64,000 bases of DNA from Novosphingobium lentum NBRC 107847. Lineage in GTDB: Bacteria; Pseudomonadota; Alphaproteobacteria; Sphingomonadales; Sphingomonadaceae. The position numbers and the translations under genes were made by a program. Position 1 is the first letter of the stretch; each line of letters starts with the position of its first letter. The stretch covers positions 186,001 through 250,000 of the forward strand of contig NZ_BCTW01000002.1 in the NCBI RefSeq assembly GCF_001590965.1. The letters are read 5' to 3'. The notes under the pieces were generated by a model. It ran no database searches. It had not been told where the DNA came from and saw nothing but the letters and a program-made list of their open reading frames with translations. Positions 1 to 10,464 of the stretch are shown here, piece after piece.

Positions 1-2
1 CG

Positions 3-1016
3 GCCTCAGCCGCGTTCACCCCGACCTTCCAGGCAACGATCCCCGACGTGCTGCCCGATGAAGCCGACTATACCCGTGCGCTGTCGCTCTCTCGGCTGGC
101 CTATGACATGGAGAGCTTGATCAGCCCGATCCTTGCGGCAGCGCTGCTCTCGGTGATCAGTTTCCACTGGCTGTTCGCCGGAACTTCGATCGGCTTCATC
201 TGCTCTGCCCTGCTGGTCGTATCGGTCGCGCTGCCGCGCTCGCCTGCCAAACCGCGCGCGGGTGGCATCTGGACCAAGACCACGCGCGGCCTCAGGATTT
301 ACCTCAAGACGCCGCGGCTCAAGGGCTTGCTCGCACTCAGCCTGGCCTCGGCGGCGGCAAGCTCGATGGTGATCGTCAACACCGTCGTCATTGTGCGGGG
401 CAACCTCGGCTTTGGCCAAAAGGAAGTGGCGCTAACGCTCGCGGCCTATGGCTTCGGCTCAATGCTGGCCGCGTTCTTCATCCCGCGCTTGCTGGACAAG
501 GTCAGCGATCGGACCTTGATGGCGAGTGCGGCGGCGCTGCTGACCACCGGCCTCGTCGCGATGGCGGTGCTTACCTCGCTGTTCGGAAAAACCGCAGAGT
601 ATTGGCCGCTGCTGCTGGCGGGCTGGTTCGTCCTCGGTATCGCCTATTCAATGAGCGTCACGCCGTCCGGTCGGCTCCTGCGCCGCTCGGCCAATGCCGA
701 TGACCGCCCTGCCGTCTTCGCTGCCCAGTTCGCGCTCAGTCACGGCTGCTGGCTGATCTGTTATCCAATAGCCGGGCAAATCGGGGCGGGCGTCGGTCAG
801 GTCGCGGCATTCGGTGTGCTCGCACTTGTCGCGGGCGTCGGAACCGTCGCGGCCCTATGGATTTGGCCCGCGCACGATCCCGAACTGGTGGCGCATAGCC
901 ATGATGACCTTGCGCCGGGCCATGCGCATCTGCGTGAAGATCATGGGGCTGGGAAGGTGGCGGCTCATGCGTTCGTGATCGACGACATTCACCCAGATTG
1001 GCCGCGCGTGGCTTGA
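3..1016 (+). CDS. MFS efflux transporter, 5' end cut by window edge
   Basis: The open frame runs in from the left edge, so the N-terminal part is missing. About 337 residues are visible, with roughly eight hydrophobic segments typical of the C-terminal two thirds of a major facilitator transporter. The last 40 residues are hydrophilic and His-rich (HSHDD near 290, then HAH and DDIHPD), a tail seen in NreB-like nickel exporters and related MFS metal pumps. It converges with the MFS gene at 1036-2286. Metal export is an inference from the tail and the metal-resistance neighbourhood; a general drug or siderophore exporter of the EntS/NreB branch is possible. The first in-frame ATG, at 48, is internal. 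Confidence 0.8.
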   Translation, partial: ASAAFTPTFQATIPDVLPDEADYTRALSLSRLAYDMESLISPILAAALLSVISFHWLFAGTSIGFICSALLVVSVALPRSPAKPRAGGIWTKTTRGLRIYLKTPRLKGLLALSLASAAASSMVIVNTVVIVRGNLGFGQKEVALTLAAYGFGSMLAAFFIPRLLDKVSDRTLMASAAALLTTGLVAMAVLTSLFGKTAEYWPLLLAGWFVLGIAYSMSVTPSGRLLRRSANADDRPAVFAAQFALSHGCWLICYPIAGQIGAGVGQVAAFGVLALVAGVGTVAALWIWPAHDPELVAHSHDDLAPGHAHLREDHGAGKVAAHAFVIDDIHPDWPRVA

Positions 1017-1035
1017 GTCTGAGCTAACAGCCAGT

Positions 1036-2286
1036 TCACGCCGCCCTGACTTCCTTCATGACAAACGCGACGACAGCACCCGACGCGAAGGTTAATCCGC
1101 CAACGGCCAAAATGGCCGCGCCAAATCCATAAGCGTCCGCGATCAATCCTGCCCCCAAAGCTCCCACGGCATAGCCAAGATCACGCCAGAAGCGATAGAC
1201 GCTGAGCGAGCGGGCACGCCATTCGGGGCGGGAAGCATCGGATACGGCGGCGATCAGGCTTGGGTAAACCATTGCAGTGCCAATGCCGAGCAACAGGCTC
1301 GCAATGATCCAGATATGAAAATCATGGGTCATCGCAGTCAGTGACAGGCCCACCGCCTGAACCCACATCCCCGTGACGATCAGCCCCTTGCGACCGAGGC
1401 GATCACTCAAGGGGCCGGTGACAACCTGCAATAAGCCCCATGTTACGGGGTATACGGCTTTGAGAATGCCGATGCGCTCAACGCCAAGACCTAAACCTGA
1501 GAAGAAGAGCGGGAAGATGCCCCAGCTCATCCCGTCGTTGAGATTGTTGACCAGCCCTGCTTGGGACGCTGCAAACAGGTTGCGATCCCGGAATGAGGTC
1601 AGGGCAAACACTTCGCGGAAACTGATTGTCTGAGGTTTTTCCGCTTGGGCTGCCGATTCCAGTGCGACATGCCCACGAGTATCACGCACCAAAAACACCG
1701 AGAGGATAGCGCCCAATGCCGCATAGCCGATACCGAGATAGATCGGCACAGGCCGCAGCCCATAGCGCGCCGCCAGATAGCCCGTCGCAAGCGCAGTCAA
1801 TCCAACCGCAACATAGCCCGCAAACTCGTTCAGCCCCACTGCCAGCCCGCGCGACTTGGGACCGACAAGATCTACCTTCATAATCACCGTCATCGACCAG
1901 GCCAGCCCCTGATTGATGCCGAGCAGCGCATTCGCTGCGATGATCCAGCCCCAGCTTGGTGCCCAGATGATCAGGAACGGCACTGGCAGACCAAATGCCC
2001 AACCCAGGATCAGAACCTTCTTGCGACCCCAGCTATCCGCCAACTGCCCCGAAACCAGATTTGCGAACGCCTTGACCAGTCCGAAGCTGACGATGAACGA
2101 CGTGATCAGCGCGGTGGAATCGAGCTTGAACGTCTCCGCGCCAATCAGCGGCACGACCGTTCGCTCAATCCCCACCATCCCGCCAACAAAGGCATTGATC
2201 AGGATCAGCAGCGCAAATTGCCGCCAATTCTGGCGCAGACCAAGGGCAATGCCGTTCTGGCTGGTTGCATGCCTTTCGGCGCTCAC
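1036..2286 (-). CDS. MFS transporter
   Basis: A 416-residue major facilitator protein with about 12 hydrophobic segments and the loop motif GQLADSWGRKK after the second, repeated as GPLSDRLGRKG in the second half. It starts at a GTG whose GTGA overlaps the stop of the MBL hydrolase gene at 2283, so the two are translationally coupled and read from the promoter facing the ArsR-rhodanese gene. The substrate cannot be read from sequence. Because the operon carries a persulfide-dioxygenase-like hydrolase and a rhodanese regulator, export of a sulfur or metal-thiol compound is a reasonable guess, no more. Confidence 0.85.
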   Translation of the reverse strand: MSAERHATSQNGIALGLRQNWRQFALLILINAFVGGMVGIERTVVPLIGAETFKLDSTALITSFIVSFGLVKAFANLVSGQLADSWGRKKVLILGWAFGLPVPFLIIWAPSWGWIIAANALLGINQGLAWSMTVIMKVDLVGPKSRGLAVGLNEFAGYVAVGLTALATGYLAARYGLRPVPIYLGIGYAALGAILSVFLVRDTRGHVALESAAQAEKPQTISFREVFALTSFRDRNLFAASQAGLVNNLNDGMSWGIFPLFFSGLGLGVERIGILKAVYPVTWGLLQVVTGPLSDRLGRKGLIVTGMWVQAVGLSLTAMTHDFHIWIIASLLLGIGTAMVYPSLIAAVSDASRPEWRARSLSVYRFWRDLGYAVGALGAGLIADAYGFGAAILAVGGLTFASGAVVAFVMKEVRAA

Positions 2287-3023
2287 ACCAGCGCCGCCGC
2301 TTCGCCCGCATTGACGCGGCGGATTTGATCGGCCTGTGGCGGCGGCGCGGGAATATCGGCGAGCATCGCAGCAACGAACTCCGCTTCGCTCTCAATCCGG
2401 AATGCCTTGTTGAAGCGCCGTTCAAAACCGATAGTCGAGCTCGGCTTACCACTGAGGCTGCGCCCACACACCGATCCAGAAAAAGCACCGGGCAGGATTT
2501 CCATATAGTCAGGCAGTGCCTTCAATCGCTGGATGCTCTGGAACAGGTCGCGCGCACCCTGTTCGGCGTCAACGGCCAATTCGGTGCGGCCAAGATCGCC
2601 AACCATCAGCGTATGCCCCGTCAGCACAAACCAAGGCTCCTCCCCGCGCGAGCGATCGGTGACGAGAAGCGAGATATGTTCGGGTGTATGCCCCGGCGTA
2701 TGCATCACCTGTAGCTGGACGTTGCCGAGGTCCAGCCAGTCGCCATCAGCGACGCCGTGGAAATCAAAGCCTGTCTTGCTACCCGCGAACAGAACGTATT
2801 TCGCGCCAGTCGCCTCTGCGAGTGCGCGCCCGGCAGAGAGATGATCCGAATGCAAATGGGTATCGACGACATACTGGATCGGCAGGCCAAGCGCCTCCGA
2901 TGCCTTAATATAGCGGTCGATGTCGCCCACCGGATCAATCACCGCGCCCTTCGCCTTGCCCCCGCAACCCAGCAGATATGAAGCAACCACAGGATCGGTA
3001 TCAAGAAACTGGCGCAGGATCAG
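2283..3023 (-). CDS. MBL-fold hydrolase, persulfide dioxygenase-like
   Basis: The protein has the metallo-beta-lactamase signature THLHSDH (residues 55-61), HTPGHTPEH further on and a GDLGRTEL segment. This is the pattern of the ETHE1/persulfide dioxygenase and glyoxalase II-like branch, which binds iron or zinc. I place the start at a CTG (3021-3023): an AAGGAGG ribosome site (3029-3035) sits five bases upstream, and the result, MILRQFLD, matches how such proteins usually begin. The next in-frame start is a GTG at 2990 with no ribosome site. It is divergent from the ArsR-rhodanese regulator and overlaps the MFS gene downstream. Sulfide or persulfide detoxification is inferred from family and context. 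Confidence 0.8.
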   Translation of the reverse strand: MILRQFLDTDPVVASYLLGCGGKAKGAVIDPVGDIDRYIKASEALGLPIQYVVDTHLHSDHLSAGRALAEATGAKYVLFAGSKTGFDFHGVADGDWLDLGNVQLQVMHTPGHTPEHISLLVTDRSRGEEPWFVLTGHTLMVGDLGRTELAVDAEQGARDLFQSIQRLKALPDYMEILPGAFSGSVCGRSLSGKPSSTIGFERRFNKAFRIESEAEFVAAMLADIPAPPPQADQIRRVNAGEAAALV

Positions 3024-3057
3024 AATGGCCTCCTTGGCTTGACATATGCGCGATCAT

Positions 3058-3081
3058 ATTCAATGATTCGCTTGAATGATT
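3058..3081. promoter_or_regulatory. Probable ArsR-family operator in divergent promoter
   Basis: The 77-base gap between the MBL and ArsR-rhodanese genes holds an AT-rich inverted repeat, ATTCAA (3058-3063) and TTGAAT (3072-3077), overlapped by a direct repeat ATGATT at 3063-3068 and 3076-3081. Size, AT content and divergent position fit an ArsR/SmtB-type operator controlling both genes. Binding is inferred. Confidence 0.5.
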
Positions 3082-3100
3082 AAACGAGGGCGCGAGCATC

Positions 3101-3763
3101 GTGTCAAGCCACGGACCAAAACAGCAATTATTTGAGCAATTTGCGCTAATCGCAAAGACGCTCGGCCACGCTCATCGCCTCGCCTTGGTGGAACATCTGG
3201 CGCAAGGCGAACAAAGCGTTGACGTGCTAGCGCAAAAAGCTGGGCTCTCGGTCGCCAACGCATCCCAGCATCTCCAGCAATTGCGACGGGCTGGCTTGGC
3301 CGCGACCAGGCGGGACGGGAAATTCATTTTCTATCGGCTAGCCGATCCCTCTGTGCTGGATTTGCTCACCGCGCTCCACCAAATCGGAGAACGTAACCTG
3401 TCCGAAGTCCAGGTTGTATTGAGCGGCTATTTCCATGATCGCGATGCGATGGAAGCAGTCACGCGCAAGGAATTGCTCAAGCGATCACGAGCCGGAGCGG
3501 TCACGATACTGGATGTCCGCCCTCACGATGAATTTGCGCTCGCTCATGTGGCGGGGGCGATCAACATTCCGATGGGCGATCTTGAAAGGCGGATGGCCGA
3601 ACTCGATCCTGCAATCGAGATTGTCGCTTACTGCCGGGGGCCGTATTGCGTATTCTCCTTTGAGGCGGTCAGCTTGCTTCGCAAGCGCGGGTTCCACATC
3701 CGGCGCTTGGAAGACGGGTTACCCGAATGGCAGGCGGCGGGATTGCCCGTGGAGCGTGTCTGA
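3101..3763 (+). CDS. ArsR-type regulator fused to a rhodanese domain
   Basis: 220 residues. Residues 5-95 are a winged helix of the ArsR/SmtB family, with recognition helix SVANASQHLQQLR (50-62). Residues 120-215 are a rhodanese domain with active-site loop YCRGPYC, giving Cys178 and Cys183. The family is known as single-polypeptide regulators that may sense persulfide or metal on the rhodanese cysteine. The start is a GTG. It is transcribed away from the MBL-MFS operon with a palindrome between them, so it probably represses both. The second cysteine five residues after the first could allow a disulfide or tetrasulfide switch. Confidence 0.85.
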   Translation: MSSHGPKQQLFEQFALIAKTLGHAHRLALVEHLAQGEQSVDVLAQKAGLSVANASQHLQQLRRAGLAATRRDGKFIFYRLADPSVLDLLTALHQIGERNLSEVQVVLSGYFHDRDAMEAVTRKELLKRSRAGAVTILDVRPHDEFALAHVAGAINIPMGDLERRMAELDPAIEIVAYCRGPYCVFSFEAVSLLRKRGFHIRRLEDGLPEWQAAGLPVERV

Positions 3764-4015
3764 TTAACTCGATGTAGCGCGAACACAGGCGACTTCCTCG
3801 TTCCAAAAGTCACTGCATTGCAATGATCGACTTCTTGTCTACCATTCCCAACAGGCTTGCGAGCAGGTGCAGGCGGCGGCGGGAACTCAAAGCCAGGTCC
3901 TGATCCCAAGCACGAGGCTGCTGTTCTGCATCCTTTCAACCGTGTGAAGCTGTAACCTGCGGGCGCTTTGCTCCGAATTGACATTCAGCCCCCTCAGGAG
4001 CATTTCGACGCCACT

Positions 4016-4390
4016 ATGAAAATCCTGTTTCGCCATTTCCTGTTGCTCGGGGTCATTCTTGGCCTTGCCGGGCAGGGCGTGGCAGTTGTAGCCTCGCCGT
4101 GCGCGGAGATGAACGAGCAACAGTCGATCGCGATGGCCGGGCCGATGGCTGGAATGGCTGATTGCGCGATGGGTCAGGAAACACCCAGTAAGGCACCGGC
4201 TCCTCGCAAGGACATGACGCCGGGTTGCTTTGCGATGGCGGGATGTGCGTCGCTTGCGACGCTGGATGTATCTTCGGATCCGGTCTTTGCTCCAACCACA
4301 CTGGCGTTGACTGCACAATGGCCCGCTACGCCCATTCTGCTCGGGCGCAACATCGCGCCTGACCCCGATCCCCCTTCCCACCTTGGCTGA
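4016..4390 (+). CDS. Small exported Met/Cys-containing protein before cus operon
   Basis: 124 residues starting at an ATG that gives a clean signal peptide (charged MKILFRHF, then a hydrophobic stretch ending VVAS). The mature part is short and rich in Met and Cys (MAGPMAGMADCAMG, CFAMAGCAS), residues that bind copper, but I recognise no family. It lies 66 bases before the outer-membrane channel gene of the Cus operon in the same direction, so it is probably its first gene. The open frame extends upstream to 3968, but that extension would bury the signal peptide. A periplasmic copper-binding role is inference. Confidence 0.6.
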   Translation: MKILFRHFLLLGVILGLAGQGVAVVASPCAEMNEQQSIAMAGPMAGMADCAMGQETPSKAPAPRKDMTPGCFAMAGCASLATLDVSSDPVFAPTTLALTAQWPATPILLGRNIAPDPDPPSHLG

Positions 4391-4456
4391 ACCTGCTGCG
4401 GTTGGCGACTGAACGGTCGCCGACCGCACGTTTGCGTTTCAACCAAGGAGTTCTCC

Positions 4457-5695
4457 ATGAACAGGATCGGTGCGGCTGCGATTGCGGCTGCCATATCCGC
4501 AATTGCGGGATCAGCCTTCGCTGAGCCTATGACCTTCGATGCCGCGCTCGAACGCGCAGTACGCGGAACGCCGTCGCTTGCAGCGAGCGAGGCGGGGGTT
4601 GAAGCCAAGCGTTCGGCGGCCATTGCCGCCGGTCGGCTGCCCGATCCGACGTTGTCTGTCGGTATCGACAATTTCCCAATCTCAGGGCCACCCGCGTTCA
4701 CCTTCAATCGCGACGAAATGACGATGGCGCGCGTCGGCATCGAACAGGCGTTTCCCAATCCCGCCAAGCGCCGCGCACAGCGCGGGCGGGCGCAGGCGGA
4801 CATTGGCGTGGCTGAAGCCGATGTGGCGGTCGAGGCGCAGAATGTGCGGCTCGAGACTGCGCTCGCCTGGGTCGATCTCTATTATGCCAAGCGGCAGCTC
4901 GCACAGTTGGAGCGGCTCGACGAAAGTCTCGGCGATCTTCAGTCGACTGTGTCCGCCCGACTGGCATCCGGTTCGGCCCGACCCTCGCAAGCTCTTGAGC
5001 CCGAGCAGCTGCGCGCAGCCGTCAACGACCGTCGCAGCGAACTCACGGCCGAGGTTGCCAAGGCCAAGGCCAGGCTTGCGCGCCTGACCGGCGACCCCGA
5101 CGCGGACGTTTCCGGCGACCCGCCTGTTCTTGAGGTGGACGGACCTGCCTTGCGGGCGCATGTCGCCTCGCTGCCCCACCTGCGGGCGCTCGATGCCCAG
5201 ACCGGCGTTGCCGACGCTGATGTCACACTTGCCCGCGCCGACAAGCGCCCGGACTGGCGGGTCGGCACCTCCTACGGTCGCCGCGATCCAGCCTATGGCG
5301 ACATGGTTTCGGTAACTGTTAGCATCGACCTGCCATTCTTCGGAAAGCGCCGACAAGATCCCTTGATCGCCGCACGCGAGAGCGAGGCGAACCGGGCGCG
5401 GCTGATGCGCGATGCCGGAGAACGTGACGTCCTGGCCGCGCTCGATAGTGACCTTGCCGATCATGCCATGCACCACCAGCGCCTGATGAACGCGCGGCAA
5501 ACACTGGTTCCACTGGCCAAACGCCGGGCCGAACTCGACATGGCGAGCTATGCGGCAGGCAAGCTCGATCTCGGCAGCGCCTTGCTCTCAACGCTGGCGC
5601 TGGCCGAGGCCGAAGTCGATGCCTTGTCGCGCGAGGCCGATGTCGCGCGCGATGCGATCCGGATTAATTATACTTATGGGGAGATGCGGCCATGA
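4457..5695 (+). CDS. cusC: Outer-membrane efflux channel, CusC/CzcC type
   Basis: 412 residues with a signal peptide (cleavage near AFAEPM) and the two-fold repeated coiled-coil pattern of the TolC family, with long Ala/Arg/Glu-rich helices at about 95-180 and 300-390. The family forms the outer-membrane exit duct of tripartite metal pumps. AAGGAG stands eight bases before the ATG. The stop overlaps the next start by four bases (ATGA), so it is coupled to the adaptor gene. The copper assignment comes from the partner proteins, not from this sequence. Confidence 0.85.
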   Translation: MNRIGAAAIAAAISAIAGSAFAEPMTFDAALERAVRGTPSLAASEAGVEAKRSAAIAAGRLPDPTLSVGIDNFPISGPPAFTFNRDEMTMARVGIEQAFPNPAKRRAQRGRAQADIGVAEADVAVEAQNVRLETALAWVDLYYAKRQLAQLERLDESLGDLQSTVSARLASGSARPSQALEPEQLRAAVNDRRSELTAEVAKAKARLARLTGDPDADVSGDPPVLEVDGPALRAHVASLPHLRALDAQTGVADADVTLARADKRPDWRVGTSYGRRDPAYGDMVSVTVSIDLPFFGKRRQDPLIAARESEANRARLMRDAGERDVLAALDSDLADHAMHHQRLMNARQTLVPLAKRRAELDMASYAAGKLDLGSALLSTLALAEAEVDALSREADVARDAIRINYTYGEMRP

Positions 5696-6927
5696 GCATG
5701 GACGTGACAACGGCCGCGCGCTGGCGTGCTGGAATAGTGGCGGCTGTGCTGATCGCGGGCGGCGGCGGATATTGGCTTGGGCAGCGCGGCGGGCCTGCCA
5801 CCGAGGCTTTTTCAGGCCAATCGGGGCGGAAAATCCTCTACTGGTATGATCCGATGGTGCCGCTGGAGCATTATGACAATCCCGGCGCGCTCTCCTCGAT
5901 GGGGATGAAGACCCAACCCAAATATGCCGACGAAGGCGGCGCACCCGGCGAAGCACCGGGGGTAACGGTCAATCCCGCCGCCATGCAGAATCTCGGTGTC
6001 CGCGTCGTCGCGGCGCAAATGGGCAGCCTTGCCGCGACACTCAACGTGACAGGCAGCATCGACTTCAACCAGCGCGATGTGGCGATAATTCAGGCGCGTT
6101 CGGGTGGGTTCGTAAGCCGCGTTTACGCCCGCGCTCCCGGCGATGTGATTCGCGCGGGCGCGCCGATTGCCGATGTGCAATTGCCGGAATGGGGCGGCGC
6201 ACAGACCGAGTTTCTGAGCGTGAAACGGCTCGGTCGTCCTGAACTCACTGCCGCCGCGCGTCAGAGATTGCGCCTGATGGGTATGTCCGACGGACTGATT
6301 TCCAGCGTCGAACGAAGTGGTCGCACCAACGGAACGATCACGATCACCTCGCCAATCTCGGGGGTGATCCAGACGCTCGACGCCCGCGCCGGGGTGACAC
6401 TGGCTCAAGGGCAGACCTTGGCGCAAGTCACCGGACTTGGCACCGTCTGGCTCAATGCGGCCGTTCCTGAAGCGCAGGCAGGAAGTGTTCGCATCGGACA
6501 GAGCGCCAGCGCCACGCTTGCCGCCTTCCCCGGCGAGACGTTCAGCGGTCGAATCCTCGCCGTCCTGCCAACCGCGCAAGCCGATAGCCGGACGCTCACT
6601 GTGCGGATCGAACTCGCCAATCGCGGCGGTCGCTTGCGCCCCGGCATGTTTGCGAGTGTGGCGCTCGGCGACGCGGCCAACACGGCGCTGTTGGTGCCAA
6701 GTGAAGCGGTGATCCGCACGGGAACGCGAACGCTGGTGATGCTGGCAACAGGCAATGGCCGCTATCAGCCTGCCGAAGTCCGCGCGGGCCGCGAAGTTGG
6801 CGGGCAGACCGAGATACTTGAAGGACTGGCCGCCGGTGAAAAAGTCGTCGCCTCGGGCCAGTTCCTGCTCGATTCCGAAGCAAGTCTGACCGGCATTGCC
6901 GCCCGCAAGCTAGGGGCCGCGAAGTGA
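5692..6927 (+). CDS. cusB: Periplasmic adaptor of copper RND pump, CusB type
   Basis: 411 residues. One N-terminal membrane segment (about 12-30) is followed by the heavy-metal-binding motif YWYDPM (50-55) with [12 protein letters not shown] (69-80), the CusB-type metal-capture domain. A barrel-sandwich/lipoyl-like domain and beta-barrel follow (about 100-400), as in membrane-fusion proteins of HME-RND pumps. The adaptor takes Cu(I)/Ag(I) from the periplasmic chaperone and hands it to the pump. Its usual methionines are partly replaced, so metal specificity is inferred. It overlaps both neighbouring genes by four bases. Confidence 0.88.
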   Translation: MSMDVTTAARWRAGIVAAVLIAGGGGYWLGQRGGPATEAFSGQSGRKILYWYDPMVPLEHYDNPGALSSMGMKTQPKYADEGGAPGEAPGVTVNPAAMQNLGVRVVAAQMGSLAATLNVTGSIDFNQRDVAIIQARSGGFVSRVYARAPGDVIRAGAPIADVQLPEWGGAQTEFLSVKRLGRPELTAAARQRLRLMGMSDGLISSVERSGRTNGTITITSPISGVIQTLDARAGVTLAQGQTLAQVTGLGTVWLNAAVPEAQAGSVRIGQSASATLAAFPGETFSGRILAVLPTAQADSRTLTVRIELANRGGRLRPGMFASVALGDAANTALLVPSEAVIRTGTRTLVMLATGNGRYQPAEVRAGREVGGQTEILEGLAAGEKVVASGQFLLDSEASLTGIAARKLGAAK

Positions 6928-9900
6928 TCGAATGGATCATTCGCGCGTCGGTCAAGGCACGCGGGCTGGTCGTGGTCGCCGCGCTCGTTCTGACGCTCAT
7001 CGGCATTGCAGCGGTGCGGACAACCCCGGTCGATGCGCTTCCTGACCTTTCGGATGTCCAAGTCATCATTCGCACCACTTATCCGGGGCAGGCTCCGCAG
7101 ATAGTCGAGAACCAGGTCACATATCCGCTTACGACAACGATGCTCTCGGTTCCCGGCGCGCGGGTGGTGCGGGGATATTCGTTCGTTGGCGACAGCTTCG
7201 TCTATGTGCTGTTCGAAGACGGCACCGACCTCTATTGGGCGCGCAGCCGGGTGCTGGAATATCTCAGCCAGGTGCAGGGGAAGTTGCCGGCGGGCGCAAC
7301 CGCCTCGCTCGGCCCCGATGCAACCGGCGTGGGCTGGATTTACGAATATGCACTGGTCGACAAGACCGGGCGGCATGATCTGGCGCAACTGCGCAGCATT
7401 CAGGACTGGTTCCTGCGCTACGAACTGAAATCCGTTCCCGGCGTTGCCGAAGTCGCCAGCATTGGCGGCATGGTCAAACAATATCAGGTCGTGGTCGATC
7501 CGCAGAAGCTGGCTTCTTACGGGGTGACAGCGGGGGACGTGTCCGACGCCCTCAAGCGCGCTAATCAGGAGGTCGGCGGCGGTGTCGTCGAAATGGCTGA
7601 GGCCGAATATATCGTTCGCGCCACTGGCTATCTCAAAACCCTGAATGATTTCCGCGCTGTGCCGATCCGCACCGCGGCGGGCGGCGTGCCGGTGACCTTG
7701 GGCGATGTCGCCACAGTGCAGGTCGGCCCCGATATGCGGCGGGGCATTGCCGAACTGAATGGCGAGGGCGAAGTTGCAGGCGGCGTGATTGTTATGCGCC
7801 AGGGCAAGAACGCCCGCGAAGTGATCGAAGGCGTCCGCACCAAACTCGCGGAGTTGAAGGCCGGCCTGCCGCCCGGTGTCGAGGTGGTCACCACCTATGA
7901 TCGCTCCGGTCTGATCGACCGTGCGGTCGAAAACCTGACCGGCAAGCTGTTCGAGGAATTTCTGGTCGTCGCGCTCGTCTGCGGCCTGTTCCTTTGGCAC
8001 GCGCGGTCGGCGCTGGTAGCGATCCTGACGCTGCCCTTGGGCATCCTTCTCGCTTTCATCGTCATGCGGATTCAAGGGCTAAACGCCAACATCCTCTCAT
8101 TGGGTGGCATTGCCATCGCCATCGGCGCGATGGTCGATGCGGCGGTCGTGATGATCGAAAACGCCCACAAGCACCTTGAACGCTGGGCGCATGATAACCC
8201 TGGCAAAGAGCTGGAAGGCGCAGAGCGATGGGATGTCGTCACCGATGCGGCGGCAGAGGTCGGCCCGGCGCTGTTCCTCAGCCTGCTCATCATAACCTTC
8301 TCGTTCATCCCGATCTTCTCGCTGCAAGGTCAGGAAGGCCGGCTGTTCGCGCCGCTGGCCTTCACCAAAACCTATGCGATGGCGGGCGCGGCCTTGCTTT
8401 CGATCACGCTGATTCCGGTGCTGATGGGTTGGCTGATCCGGGGACGCATCCCGAGTGAGGATAGCAATCCCATCAACCGCTTCCTCACGCGCATCTACCG
8501 CCCCGCTCTCGATTGGGTGCTGGCGAAGCCGAAAGCGGCACTGCTGATCGCGGTGCTGGTGTTCGCCTCCAGCATCTGGCCAATCAGCCAGACCGGCGGC
8601 GAATTCATGCCGCAAATGAACGAAGGCGACTTGCTCTATATGCCTTCGGCCTTGCCGGGAATTTCGACGGCCAAGGCGTCGATGCTGCTCCAGCAAACCG
8701 ACCGGCTCATCAAGACCGTGCCGGAAGTCGAAAGCGTATTCGGCAAAGCGGGCCGTGCCGACACCGCAACCGACCCCGCCCCCTTGGAAATGTTTGAAAC
8801 CACGATCCGCTTCAAACCCAAGAGTGCATGGCGCAGCGGCATGACCCAGGCGAAGCTGATCGACGAGCTGGACAAGACCGTCAAAGTCCCCGGCCTCGCC
8901 AACTTCTGGATACCGCCAATCCGCAACCGGATCGACATGCTGGCAACCGGCATCAAAAGCCCGATTGGCATCAAAGTATCGGGAGCGAACCTCGACGACA
9001 TAGACCGCACCGCGCGGCAAATCGAAGCGGTGGCGAAGACCGTGCCGGGGATCAGCTCCGCATTGGCGGAACGGCTCTCGGGCGGGCGGTATATCGACGT
9101 TGCCATCAACCGGGCTGCGGCGGCGCGCTATGGTCTCAACGTCGCCGATGTGCAGACTGTGGTATCGGGCGCGATCGGCGGCGAAGCGGTCGGGCAAACC
9201 GTCGAAGGGCTCGCCCGCTATCCGATCAGCGTGCGCTACCCCCGCGAAATCCGGGATAGCGTGGACGACATTATCAATCTGCCGGTCCTCACCCCGTCGC
9301 GCCAGCAAATCACGCTGGGGACGGTTGCCGATGTGCATATCAGCAATGGCCCGCCCATGCTCCGCAGTGAAAATGGCCGTCCCGCTACATGGGTCTATAT
9401 CGACGGGCGAGGCCGTGCGCTCACCGAGATTGTCGGCGATCTGCAAAGGGCAGTGGCACAAAAGGTCAAACTGCCTACCGGCATCAGCGTCGCGTATACC
9501 GGCCAATTCGAGTTTCTCGAACGGGCAACACAGCGATTAAAGATCGTCGTTCCGGCAACGCTGCTCATCATCTTCGCCCTGCTCTACGCGACGTTCCGGC
9601 GCTGGGACGAAGCCGCGCTCATCATGGCGACGCTCCCGTTCGCGCTGACCGGCGGGGTCTGGCTGCTCTACCTGCTGGGGTACAACCAGTCGGTCGCCAC
9701 CGGCGTCGGGTTCATTGCGCTCGCGGGCGTCTCTGCCGAGTTTGGCGTGGTGATGCTGATTTACCTGAAATCGGCGCTCGCAGAGAACAGCGACGTGGAA
9801 GCCGCCGTCCGTGCGGGCGCGCTCCTCCGCGTCCGTCCCAAGGCGATGACGGTGGCAGTGATCCTGGCGGGCCTGTTCCCCATCCTGATCGGCACCGGCG

Positions 9901-10046
9901 CGGGCTCCGAAGTTATGAGCCGCATTGCCGCGCCGATGATCGGCGGGATGCTCACCGCGCCCTTGCTCTCGATGCTCATCATCCCCGCCGCCTATCTGCT
10001 AATGCGGCAGCGCACCCAAGTTCAACCCCAAGGAGAACCAACGTGA
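6924..10046 (+). CDS. cusA: Heavy-metal RND efflux pump, CusA type
   Basis: 1040 residues, the normal length for HME-RND pumps. It has TM1, a large periplasmic porter domain, a TM2-TM7 block around 335-550, a second porter domain and TM8-TM12 at the end. The TM4 segment [17 protein letters not shown] carries the acidic proton-relay residue of the CusA/CzcA group, and [13 protein letters not shown] near residue 40 is typical of the family. It exports Cu(I)/Ag(I) by proton antiport with the CusB- and CusC-like partners. It starts at a GTG overlapping the cusB stop, and its own stop overlaps the CusF-like gene. Confidence 0.92.
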   Translation: MIEWIIRASVKARGLVVVAALVLTLIGIAAVRTTPVDALPDLSDVQVIIRTTYPGQAPQIVENQVTYPLTTTMLSVPGARVVRGYSFVGDSFVYVLFEDGTDLYWARSRVLEYLSQVQGKLPAGATASLGPDATGVGWIYEYALVDKTGRHDLAQLRSIQDWFLRYELKSVPGVAEVASIGGMVKQYQVVVDPQKLASYGVTAGDVSDALKRANQEVGGGVVEMAEAEYIVRATGYLKTLNDFRAVPIRTAAGGVPVTLGDVATVQVGPDMRRGIAELNGEGEVAGGVIVMRQGKNAREVIEGVRTKLAELKAGLPPGVEVVTTYDRSGLIDRAVENLTGKLFEEFLVVALVCGLFLWHARSALVAILTLPLGILLAFIVMRIQGLNANILSLGGIAIAIGAMVDAAVVMIENAHKHLERWAHDNPGKELEGAERWDVVTDAAAEVGPALFLSLLIITFSFIPIFSLQGQEGRLFAPLAFTKTYAMAGAALLSITLIPVLMGWLIRGRIPSEDSNPINRFLTRIYRPALDWVLAKPKAALLIAVLVFASSIWPISQTGGEFMPQMNEGDLLYMPSALPGISTAKASMLLQQTDRLIKTVPEVESVFGKAGRADTATDPAPLEMFETTIRFKPKSAWRSGMTQAKLIDELDKTVKVPGLANFWIPPIRNRIDMLATGIKSPIGIKVSGANLDDIDRTARQIEAVAKTVPGISSALAERLSGGRYIDVAINRAAAARYGLNVADVQTVVSGAIGGEAVGQTVEGLARYPISVRYPREIRDSVDDIINLPVLTPSRQQITLGTVADVHISNGPPMLRSENGRPATWVYIDGRGRALTEIVGDLQRAVAQKVKLPTGISVAYTGQFEFLERATQRLKIVVPATLLIIFALLYATFRRWDEAALIMATLPFALTGGVWLLYLLGYNQSVATGVGFIALAGVSAEFGVVMLIYLKSALAENSDVEAAVRAGALLRVRPKAMTVAVILAGLFPILIGTGAGSEVMSRIAAPMIGGMLTAPLLSMLIIPAAYLLMRQRTQVQPQGEPT

Positions 10047-10414
10047 AGAAGACTATGATACTGACCGCGCTGATCGCACTGCCCTTCGGCCTGTCCGGCT
10101 GCGACAAGAAGCCGGAAGCGGCAAAGGTTGAAGCCCCCACGGCCGCTGCAACTGCCGATGCTATGTCGAACATGGCGATGCCTGTTGGCGCCAAGATGGG
10201 CAAAGGTTCCGGCACTGTCACCGCCATAGATCCCACAGCAGGCAAGATTACGCTCGATCACGGCGCGATACCTGCGGTTGGCTGGCCCGCGATGAAAATG
10301 GGTTTTTCGGCCAAGCCCGATCTGCTCAAGGGCGTAGCCGTGGGCGACAAGGTTGATTTTGACGTGACCGTGACCGGCAGCGCCGGAGAGGTGACAGCGA
10401 TCAAGAAGCAGTAG
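10043..10414 (+). CDS. cusF: CusF-like periplasmic copper chaperone, lipoprotein
   Basis: 123 residues. The N-terminus is a lipoprotein signal with lipobox LSGC (17-20), so the protein is probably anchored to a membrane. The C-terminal half is a CusF-type OB fold with His73, Trp81, Met84 and Met86; their spacing (8, 3, 2) equals that of the Cu(I) ligands His36, Trp44, Met47 and Met49 of E. coli CusF. Met-rich MSNMAMP precedes it. It starts at a GTG overlapping the cusA stop, with AGGAGA upstream. It should feed Cu(I) to the CusB adaptor. Confidence 0.88.
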   Translation: MKKTMILTALIALPFGLSGCDKKPEAAKVEAPTAAATADAMSNMAMPVGAKMGKGSGTVTAIDPTAGKITLDHGAIPAVGWPAMKMGFSAKPDLLKGVAVGDKVDFDVTVTGSAGEVTAIKKQ

Positions 10415-10464
10415 TGCAGCTGCAAGCGGGGGAGGAAAGCCGGGCCTTCCGTCCCCCGTATGAC

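Noticed and set aside
8097..9506. 469-codon open frame on the minus strand
   Set aside because: It lies wholly inside cusA on the other strand, has no domain, and is the usual shadow of a long high-GC gene.
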